Below are positions 1-5,136 of a DNA stretch of 6,179 nt, piece after piece. Position numbers and translations under genes: made by a program. This DNA is from Candidatus Dadabacteria bacterium UBA2774. GTDB lineage: Bacteria > Desulfobacterota_D > UBA1144 > Nemesobacterales > UBA2774. Where the stretch lies: positions 1 through 6,179 of the forward strand of contig DEIM01000163.1 in assembly GCA_002352485.1 (NCBI GenBank), given 5' to 3'. The notes beneath the pieces were generated by a model. That model had not been told where the DNA came from, made no database searches, and saw nothing but the letters and a program-made list of their open reading frames with translations. Every line of letters starts with the position of its first letter. The first letter of the stretch is position 1.

Positions 1-1922
1 CTCAGATTTACGTTGTACCCGTCAATAGCAAACCCGTGGGTGGCGTCTCTTGCCCGCTCGACGCTTGTTATGTGTAAGATCACTTCATCTCCTTCGTTCA
101 CTGTTATATGCTCAGGGTTAAAGTGACTCCTGATTGCGGTCATCCAAACCTCGACAGTGCCGTTATTGCGGACAATCTTTTCCTCTCCGGTTTTTGCTGC
201 ATTAGGATTGACGCTCATTGTAGCCGGGTTCCACCCTACCTCGGGATATACGAGATAAGGGTTAAGCTTATCAGCTTTCACCATTTGCACGTAGTGGGGC
301 TCTCCTACTCCGATTGGCATATCGTAAAGGAGCTGCATTTTATCGCCTGATACGTCTATAAGCTGGAAGTTCTGAGGCAGAAGCGGCCCTACAGGACTAA
401 AGCGGTCAATCGACCATTTGTTCAAGGCAACGCAGTACTTACCGTCAGGGGACACAGTGTCACCCTCGGCACAGACTGTATGCCCTATGTTGTAGTGAAC
501 AGGGATCTTCTCTGTGAGCGTCCACGCCTCTTCACCCTCATTGTAAGGAGGGCCGAGCTTCCACTTGGCAAGCGTACTCTCAATAAATACGCTCGTGTAG
601 GCGTTACCGTCACCATCAAACTGAGTGTGCAGCGGGCCAAGACCTATTTCTAACTGCGCGGTAACTACGTCGTTGTAGTTTAATATAGGTACGCCGTAGA
701 CGTCTTTACCCTCAAAGTTTTTGTCTTTAATTGCGGTTTGAATCTTATCAAACCCATAGATAGTAGCGTGTGTGTCCAGTTTTCCGGATACGACAAGATA
801 TTCCCCTCCGGGCGTAACATCCACACCGTGAGGACTCTTGGGCTCTGGTATAAAGTATAGGAGCTCTTCTGATATCGCTACATCAAGGGGTATTACATTT
901 ATTCCATTCATTTCTTTTGCCTTACCGGAAAAAGCCACTTCCGCAGCTTTCTTCCAGTTGATAACGTGCATGTAGTCCATATCCCTCTGAGAAACTCCCG
1001 CTTCAAAAGGAGGGTTGCCGGACTCGATTCCGCCGGTGGCAAGCTCTGTATTAATGGAGTTACAGAAAATCCAGCCTTCACTTACCTTCTTTCCGGCGTC
1101 GCACAGATCCTGCCAGTAAGGCGGCACTTCGATCTGAAAGCTTTCAGACTCTATAATACGTCCTTTTTCCCGGTCAAATTTATGGAACACAATAAGTCCC
1201 CGGTACTTTTCCTGATATTCATCAAGTGGTGCGAATTCATGAAACGGCAGAGGGGTTCCGTACTGAGAGCCCTCAATCACCCATTCCGAATTCGGAGTAA
1301 CGAAGGTTGAGCCGTGATCAGAGATAAGGTTAGGAGTTTTCACCATTTGCTTGGTCTCAAAGTCCCTTAAGTCGATAACAGCTACCCTTGCGTTCGCTTT
1401 ATCGTTTATAAATAAGTATTGTCCGTCATACTCACCGTCCGTTTCGCTGAGCGCCGGGTGGTGCGTATCAGCCCAGCTCAGCTTTCTATCTTTACCTATC
1501 GGCATATAACCCGATTTCAAAATTTCTTCCGATTCCTCTGAGCCTACTCCAAATCCCTGCCAGGGCTCCGGTGTGAAGACCGCGATAACTTTCAGAAGAC
1601 GCATCGAGGGTACGCCAATTACGTACACTTGCCCCGAATGTCCTCCTGAGGCGAACATTATATAGTCGTCGTACTTACCCGAAGGCACATACGTTTTAAG
1701 TGCCGCGGTAATGTTATCAGGCGTAAGCCCTCTTTCCGTGGCTATATCCTGTGCGTCCTGAGGCAGCCCTCCATTTTGCTTGGCTGCTGAGGACGTATCT
1801 TGTTTGTTGCCTGTCTCCTGCCCTGCTTCCTGCTCTCCCCCCGTGTTGCAGGAAATCATTAACCCTGCAGCGAATAACGAAAGAAGCAAAGTACTAAATA
1901 ACCAAACTTTCCCTTTATTCAT
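1..1922 (-). CDS. nosZ: Nitrous oxide reductase NosZ, Sec-type (clade II), 3' end cut by window
   Basis: NosZ is the periplasmic copper enzyme reducing N2O to N2, the last step of denitrification. My translation gives 640 uninterrupted residues from ATG at 1922-1920. Residues 1-25 form a lipoprotein-like Sec signal ending LMISC (Cys25), with no twin-arginine motif, followed by a Gln/Glu/Gly-rich linker to about 52. The beta-propeller carries DTHHP at 152-156, giving CuZ ligands His154 and His155. His203 (SDHG) lies 48 residues on, the same spacing as in classical NosZ. Likely remaining ligands are His319 (YMHVINW), His365 (SPHGVDV), His432 (GPLHTQF) and His481 (NIGHT); these are assigned by context. 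The C-terminal cupredoxin domain has begun, with probable CuA ligand His629 (ATHGF). The Cys-x3-Cys CuA motif should fall roughly 25 residues past the edge, so completeness is unknown. A GGGAGGT ribosome site sits 8 nt before the start. It lies 29 nt downstream of the cytochrome gene, probably in one operon under the sigma-54 promoter at 2381-2396. Lipidation is inferred. Confidence 0.96.
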   Translation of the reverse strand, partial: MNKGKVWLFSTLLLSLFAAGLMISCNTGGEQEAGQETGNKQDTSSAAKQNGGLPQDAQDIATERGLTPDNITAALKTYVPSGKYDDYIMFASGGHSGQVYVIGVPSMRLLKVIAVFTPEPWQGFGVGSEESEEILKSGYMPIGKDRKLSWADTHHPALSETDGEYDGQYLFINDKANARVAVIDLRDFETKQMVKTPNLISDHGSTFVTPNSEWVIEGSQYGTPLPFHEFAPLDEYQEKYRGLIVFHKFDREKGRIIESESFQIEVPPYWQDLCDAGKKVSEGWIFCNSINTELATGGIESGNPPFEAGVSQRDMDYMHVINWKKAAEVAFSGKAKEMNGINVIPLDVAISEELLYFIPEPKSPHGVDVTPGGEYLVVSGKLDTHATIYGFDKIQTAIKDKNFEGKDVYGVPILNYNDVVTAQLEIGLGPLHTQFDGDGNAYTSVFIESTLAKWKLGPPYNEGEEAWTLTEKIPVHYNIGHTVCAEGDTVSPDGKYCVALNKWSIDRFSPVGPLLPQNFQLIDVSGDKMQLLYDMPIGVGEPHYVQMVKADKLNPYLVYPEVGWNPATMSVNPNAAKTGEEKIVRNNGTVEVWMTAIRSHFNPEHITVNEGDEVILHITSVERARDATHGFAIDGYNVNL

Positions 1923-1951
1923 GACTTACTACCTCCCTTGCTTTAATTACT

Positions 1952-2338
1952 TTATTTACTTTTGGAATCCTCATATTTGAGATAAATAATGACCTCGTCC
2001 ACTTCCTCGTCCGTTAAACCCTGGTTCGGCATGGGAACGTAATACTCTTTTAATAGATCTTTAGCTATAGGATCAGTCATAATCATCTTGTCCGGGCTCT
2101 TAATCCATTCCCTGAGCCACTCCTCTTCCCTGCGCTCCGTAACTCCGGCAAGGTCAGGGCCCGAGAGCTTTCCTCCCCCGATTGTATGGCAGGCCGGACA
2201 ACCTTTTTCTTTGAAAACCACTTCTCCTTTTTCAGCGTTTTTACTATCGGCTTCTTCGCTATTTGCAGGATTTTGCAGCAAGATTGTCGATATAACCATA
2301 AAAAACACAATTGCGAAACAATAAAAACCCAGTCTCAT
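1952..2338 (-). CDS. Monoheme periplasmic cytochrome c, probable electron donor to NosZ
   Basis: A 128-residue class I c-type cytochrome. Residues 1-27 are a Sec signal with a long hydrophobic core and a possible cleavage site after ANS (25-27); if uncleaved, it would be a membrane anchor. The heme-binding motif is CPACH at 47-51, with His51 as proximal ligand. Met103 in VPMPNQ is the likely distal ligand, followed by the typical C-terminal helix (LTDEEVDEVIIYL, 108-120). A single heme is seen. It is the first gene after the -24/-12 promoter at 2381-2396 and sits 29 nt before nosZ, so the two are probably co-transcribed. Small c-type cytochromes are common in clade II nos clusters and are thought to carry electrons from the quinol pool to NosZ; that role here is inferred from position. 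A GGAGG ribosome site lies 7 nt before ATG. It might be named nosC, but I cannot assign it to a specific NosC type, so no symbol is given. Confidence 0.93.
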   Translation of the reverse strand: MRLGFYCFAIVFFMVISTILLQNPANSEEADSKNAEKGEVVFKEKGCPACHTIGGGKLSGPDLAGVTERREEEWLREWIKSPDKMIMTDPIAKDLLKEYYVPMPNQGLTDEEVDEVIIYLKYEDSKSK

Positions 2339-2362
2339 TCTATTTCCTCCGTAGCTGTATCT

Positions 2363-2374
2363 TAGATTAATCTA
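2363..2374. promoter_or_regulatory. 12-bp palindrome at the predicted transcription start
   Basis: TAGATTAATCTA is a perfect 12-bp palindrome. The sigma-54 promoter just upstream predicts a start near position 2370, inside it. It could be a repressor operator or a weak hairpin at the 5' end of the mRNA, or it could be chance, since A/T-rich palindromes of this size are not rare. No matching element is seen at the equivalent place before the porin-like gene. Confidence 0.3.
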
Positions 2375-2380
2375 TGTAAG

Positions 2381-2396
2381 AGCAATTTAGGTGCCA
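2381..2396 (-). promoter_or_regulatory. Sigma-54 (-24/-12) promoter for cytochrome c-nosZ
   Basis: The minus strand reads TGGCACCTAAATTGCT, preceded by C. This matches the sigma-54 consensus YTGGCACGrNNNTTGCW closely: the GG and GC doublets are separated by exactly 10 bp, and both TGGCAC and TTGCT blocks are complete. The predicted transcription start is near 2370, giving a leader of about 32 nt with GGAGG close to the ATG. The -12 C lies 44 nt upstream of the start codon, almost the same as at the porin-like gene (43 nt). Such promoters need an AAA+ activator; the gene at 5136-3781 encodes one. Confidence 0.9.
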
Positions 2397-2430
2397 GGCC
2401 GAACCCATACTCTTTATTGAATTTTAAGAA

Positions 2431-2463
2431 TGTACGAAATGTCAGATGTCTTAATTTCGTACA
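2431..2463. promoter_or_regulatory. Inverted repeat, candidate activator (enhancer) site upstream of the nosZ promoter
   Basis: TGTACGAAAT (2431-2440) and ATTTCGTACA (2454-2463) are perfect 10-bp inverted arms separated by 13 bp. The arm centres are 23 bp apart, about two helical turns, which suits a dimeric DNA-binding protein. The centre is about 65 bp upstream of the -12 element and about 77 bp upstream of the predicted start, slightly close but plausible for an enhancer-binding protein. The spacer contains TGTCAGATGT and TGTCTTAA, both also found upstream of the porin-like gene. It has no T-tract directly after it, so a terminator is unlikely. The link to the regulator at 5136-3781 is inferred. 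Confidence 0.65.
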
Positions 2464-2580
2464 GCGAGAAAGCATAATCTTGAACAACTAGAATAAATCG
2501 GCATGAGAATACACTTTGGTCGGTATAGATATTTAATATTGTTAACATGGGTTTACAGCGAAAAGATAGAGAGAAAGAGT

Positions 2581-2616
2581 AAAAAAATAGGGCATCTACT
2601 TACAAGATGCCCTATT
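2581..2616 (-). terminator. Rho-independent terminator after the porin-like gene
   Basis: On the minus strand, AATAGGGCATCT (2616-2605) pairs perfectly with AGATGCCCTATT (2597-2586) across a 7-nt loop (2604-2598). The T-tract at 2587-2581 follows and overlaps the stem base by two positions. It lies about 47 nt after the stop codon of the porin-like gene and upstream of the cytochrome promoter, so it should separate the two transcription units. It lacks a clear T-tract in the plus direction. Confidence 0.93.
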
Positions 2617-2662
2617 GGTTGAGAGGGAGAAGCCTGTTTAGACTTCTGGAGAAAATGAGAGA

Positions 2663-3511
2663 TTAGAATCTAAATCCTAGTCTTCCACCGTAGGTACCGA
2701 AAGATCCGTTATTTCTGTCTACATAGTTGTAACGTCCTTCCGCGCCTACAAAGATCTTTTTCGTTATATTAAAATCAATACCGCCTCCAAGGTGAAGGCC
2801 TAACTCAACGTTACCCTGTCCAGACGGGAATCCTTGCTTCTGCAGAGTACCGGGCTGCGGTGCGATACCACCGACCAGATCACCGGGGTCGCTGTTGTTA
2901 AGAAAGATGTTAAACCCAGGTCCGCCCATAATGAACGGCTGTACAATATGATGGGCTTCCACTTTGTACTTTAGCCCGAGCATTATTGTTACCGTATCAA
3001 GCGTAACGCTCGTTTGAGTCGGCAGCGCTCCAGGAGCAATAGCGTTAATAGTCGGCTCAAATGTCACATCGTCGTCCGTCCTGCCCCAGCCTATATTGAT
3101 TAAACCCATAAGTTTTCCAGGTCCTAAATTCTTATACAGAGGCAGACCAAGCTCACCTGCCATGTAAAAACCCGTACCTGTCTTAAAAGGTCCGCTCTGA
3201 GCTCCGATTATCATTGCGAACTCAGCTCCTAATGGCTGCTGCCCTTTCCTGGATATAAAATCCTGTATTTGGGTCTCAGATTCCTGTATCTGGGCTTGAT
3301 TGGCCGCTTTTTCGCCCTCCAGCTGTTCTATCTTTTGCATCAACACTTCATTCTGCCTGCGGTTCTCCTCATTCTGCTTTTTGTTCTGCTCAATCATCTG
3401 TTTGAGCTCCTGTATTTGCTGATCGCTTGCGGCATTAGCCTCATTCGAATTTAACAACGGGAGCACGCACAGCGCAATAACCGCTACTGCTAACAAAAAT
3501 GTTCTTGGCAT
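2663..3511 (-). CDS. Outer-membrane beta-barrel protein with N-terminal coiled coil
   Basis: A 282-residue protein I cannot place in a named family. Residues 1-27 are a classical Sec signal with probable cleavage after ANA (25-27). Residues about 30-85 are rich in Gln, Glu, Lys and Asn with heptad-like spacing (QELKQMIEQNKKQ, QKIEQLEGEK), predicting a periplasmic coiled coil that may trimerise. From about 92 onward, alternating hydrophobic/polar stretches with many Gly and aromatic residues (GTGFYMAGELGLPLY, GLINIGWGR, IMLGLKYKV, GLHLGGGIDF, VGAEGRYNYV) look like an eight-strand-scale barrel of the OmpW/OmpA type. It ends GFRF, and a terminal Phe is the usual signature for outer-membrane insertion. 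It has its own sigma-54 promoter (3553-3568), a strong ribosome site AGGAGG 9 nt before ATG, and the terminator at 2616-2581. Its co-location with nosZ regulation suggests envelope remodelling, small-molecule passage or surface stability, but no substrate can be deduced. Confidence 0.85.
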   Translation of the reverse strand: MPRTFLLAVAVIALCVLPLLNSNEANAASDQQIQELKQMIEQNKKQNEENRRQNEVLMQKIEQLEGEKAANQAQIQESETQIQDFISRKGQQPLGAEFAMIIGAQSGPFKTGTGFYMAGELGLPLYKNLGPGKLMGLINIGWGRTDDDVTFEPTINAIAPGALPTQTSVTLDTVTIMLGLKYKVEAHHIVQPFIMGGPGFNIFLNNSDPGDLVGGIAPQPGTLQKQGFPSGQGNVELGLHLGGGIDFNITKKIFVGAEGRYNYVDRNNGSFGTYGGRLGFRF

Positions 3512-3552
3512 CCTACTATACCTCCTCTAGTTTTTTAATATACCTACCAGAA

Positions 3553-3568
3553 AGCAACTGAGATGCCA
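3553..3568 (-). promoter_or_regulatory. Sigma-54 (-24/-12) promoter for the porin-like gene
   Basis: The minus strand reads TGGCATCTCAGTTGCT, preceded by T. It has the invariant GG-N10-GC spacing with near-consensus TGGCA and TTGCT blocks. The predicted start is near 3542, giving a leader of about 31 nt. The architecture is nearly identical to the promoter before the cytochrome-nosZ unit. Two such matches, each just upstream of a start codon and in the correct orientation, are very unlikely by chance. Confidence 0.88.
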
Positions 3569-3585
3569 ATTGAAATATTCTATGA

Positions 3586-3646
3586 TTTAAGACACTTAGA
3601 GTTTGTAATGTTGCAGGGTGTACGTCTTAAAACAATACATCTGACA
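3586..3646. promoter_or_regulatory. Candidate activator-binding region upstream of the porin-like promoter
   Basis: TTTAAGAC (3586-3593) and GTCTTAAA (3624-3631) form a perfect 8-bp inverted repeat with 30 bp between the arms. Overlapping and beside the second arm are TGTACG (3619-3624) and ACATCTGACA (3637-3646), two motifs that also occur in the same order in the inverted-repeat region before the cytochrome-nosZ promoter (there on the minus strand, separated by 8 rather than 12 bp). ATCTGTCAGAT on the minus strand (3648-3638) is itself a palindrome around a central T. The region lies roughly 50-105 bp upstream of the predicted start, as expected for enhancer-binding-protein sites. Exact half-sites cannot be fixed from two examples. 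Confidence 0.5.
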
Positions 3647-3780
3647 GATTAAACTCCACTGAAGAAATTCTAGAATGATAACAATAAGCATTTGCGAACA
3701 GTATCTAACACTGATGCGCAGCTACAAATAATAATGTTGCTTAGTTGTTAGCGTTTTAAAAAATACGGTCGGTAGGAGGC

Positions 3781-5136
3781 TTAATCAATTTCATAAAGTT
3801 TCAGCTTTCTATAGAGAGTATCTCTAGAAATACCCAGCATCTCTGCAGCTTTTGATTTGTTACCACTGGTTTCACGGAGCGCCTGCTCAAATGCGTATTT
3901 CTCAAGCTTATCCAATGAAAGCATCTGATGTCCGCTTGCTTTCGGTTCGTGCCATAAAAGGTGGGCTTTCAGATCCTTAACGGTTATTTCTTCCTTATCT
4001 TGAGGGCATACGGCAACAATTCCCTCAATTAAGTTCTCGAGCTCCCTGATATTTCCCGGAAATTCATAGCTGTAAAGCGAATTCAAAGCTCCTTCAGAGA
4101 AACCCTTTATATTCTTTGAATACTTCATGTTGAACCTTCCGATAAATGTCTCTACCAGAAGAGGAATATCCCCTCTTCTCCCGCTTAAAGGTGGAAGCTC
4201 TATCACTATTACCGCTAGCCTGAAAAAGAGGTCGTCTCTTAAATACTTACTTTTTAACTGCTCAATCGAGTGGTTACTGGCGGCTATTACTCTCACGTCA
4301 AGAGGCACTTCCTCGGTGTGCCCGAGAGGACGTACTTTATACTCCTCAAGCACCCTGAGCAGCCTGACCTGAAGGTCTTTGGGCATCTCCCCTATTTCGT
4401 CAAGGAAGATTGTGCCTTTATTTGCGGCTATAAATAAGCCCTCGTGGTCTTTCACCGCTCCCGTAAACGCACCCTTTTTATAACCGAAAAGCTCGGACTC
4501 TAGTAGTTCCTTGGGGATAGCGCCGCAATTTACGGCAAGAAAAGGCTCACCCGACCTCTCGCCTTTAACGTGTATAGCTTTAGCAAGAAGCTCCTTACCA
4601 GTACCGGTTGCACCCACAATAAACACTGGGGCGTCGCTCCTAGCCGCTGCGGTCGCCTTCTCAAATACGGCCTTCATGACTTTTGAGCTGCTTATTATAC
4701 TCTCAAATCCGAACTTATCCGAGATTATCTGCTTAAGCTCCCCTACCTTTCCCTCAAGCTCGTACTTTTTCTTCAGCACTTCGAGCTTCTTAAGGAGCAC
4801 ATCTTTATCAAAAGGCTTTGTAATAAAGTCAGAAGCCCCCCTTTTTATAGCTTCTACAGCAGTTTGCACCGTACCCTGCCCTGTAACGATTATCACATTC
4901 ATTTCAGATGCTACCTCTTTTAACTTCTCGAGTAGCGTGAAGCCGTCCATCATAGGCATCACCAAGTCTAAAAGTGCAAGGTTTATACCCGATGTTGCGC
5001 TGGCCTTCTCAAGCGCCTCCTTGCCCGAGTACGCGGTAACTACTCCGTAACCGCTCCGCTCTAAAAGCTCCCTTACTGCATCTACAAATTCAGGGTCGTC
5101 ATCAACAACTAACACTTTATATTCAGATTTCTTCAA
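3781..5136 (-). CDS. NtrC-family sigma-54 response regulator
   Basis: A 451-residue cytoplasmic transcription activator with the standard three-domain layout. The receiver domain (about 6-120) has acidic residues Asp12/Asp13, phospho-acceptor Asp57 (LLDLVMP), Thr85 and Lys107 (TKPF). The AAA+ domain (about 145-375) has a Walker A variant GATGTGKE (175-182; usually GESGTGKE), the sigma-54-contacting GAFTGA loop intact at 222-227, Walker B GTIFLDEIGE (241-250), the arginine-finger region LRDDLFFRL (299-307) and FPGNIRELEN (359-368). A Fis-type helix-turn-helix ends the protein (about 419-447; NKSKAAEMLGISRDTLYRKL). The start is TTG at 5136-5134: it keeps the whole receiver domain, is preceded by GGAGG at 7 nt, and the next in-frame Met (60) would destroy the fold. 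The start overlaps the kinase stop (TTGA), implying translational coupling. Its likely targets are the two -24/-12 promoters downstream; this is inferred. The family is certain, the exact member (e.g. ZraR or AtoC-like) is not assignable. Confidence 0.97.
   Translation of the reverse strand: MKKSEYKVLVVDDDPEFVDAVRELLERSGYGVVTAYSGKEALEKASATSGINLALLDLVMPMMDGFTLLEKLKEVASEMNVIIVTGQGTVQTAVEAIKRGASDFITKPFDKDVLLKKLEVLKKKYELEGKVGELKQIISDKFGFESIISSSKVMKAVFEKATAAARSDAPVFIVGATGTGKELLAKAIHVKGERSGEPFLAVNCGAIPKELLESELFGYKKGAFTGAVKDHEGLFIAANKGTIFLDEIGEMPKDLQVRLLRVLEEYKVRPLGHTEEVPLDVRVIAASNHSIEQLKSKYLRDDLFFRLAVIVIELPPLSGRRGDIPLLVETFIGRFNMKYSKNIKGFSEGALNSLYSYEFPGNIRELENLIEGIVAVCPQDKEEITVKDLKAHLLWHEPKASGHQMLSLDKLEKYAFEQALRETSGNKSKAAEMLGISRDTLYRKLKLYEID

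Larger units (their letters stand above)
2339..2580. other. Non-coding region upstream of the cytochrome-nosZ unit
   Basis: No credible gene is seen. On the minus strand, reading toward the cytochrome gene, it holds a perfect 10-bp inverted repeat (2463-2431), a sigma-54 promoter (2396-2381), a 12-bp palindrome over the predicted transcription start (2374-2363) and the ribosome site (2350-2346). I see no recognisable element between 2464 and 2580: no convincing sigma-70 promoter and no FNR-like TTGAT-N4-ATCAA box. Confidence 0.8.
3512..3780. other. Non-coding region between the regulator and the porin-like gene
   Basis: No credible gene is seen in these 269 bases. The part nearest the porin-like gene holds a sigma-54 promoter and candidate activator motifs, annotated separately. 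Past the regulator stop, the minus strand has a run of six T (3763-3758) with no stable hairpin in front, so I find no terminator for the kinase-regulator operon; read-through into the porin-like gene is possible. A 10-bp palindrome ATTCTAGAAT (3667-3676) is present without an evident role. Confidence 0.75.

Noticed and set aside
966..1310. Plus-strand 114-codon open frame
   Set aside because: It lies antisense inside nosZ, whose minus-strand frame is uninterrupted and conserved; no supporting ribosome site.
2083..2310. Alternative minus-strand 75-codon frame inside the cytochrome gene
   Set aside because: It is out of frame with the cytochrome, which has a signal peptide, CxxCH and a distal Met; the alternative product has no recognisable features.
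2431..2463. Inverted repeat read as a terminator hairpin
   Set aside because: There is no T-tract right after either arm, the loop would be 13 nt, and a better terminator already lies at 2581-2616.
2341..2580. FNR/CRP-type box (TTGAT-N4-ATCAA) expected before nos genes
   Set aside because: Searched by eye on both strands; no convincing match was found.
3569..3600. IHF site between the activator region and the porin-like promoter
   Set aside because: The A/T-rich stretch resembles the IHF consensus only in part (about one half), too weak to annotate.
3667..3676. Palindrome ATTCTAGAAT
   Set aside because: A single 10-bp palindrome in A/T-rich DNA, far from the promoter and without a second copy; chance is adequate.
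4511..5050. Plus-strand 179-codon open frame
   Set aside because: It is antisense to the receiver/AAA+ part of the regulator, Ser-rich, without domain-like features or a ribosome site; the opposite strand has unmistakable family motifs.
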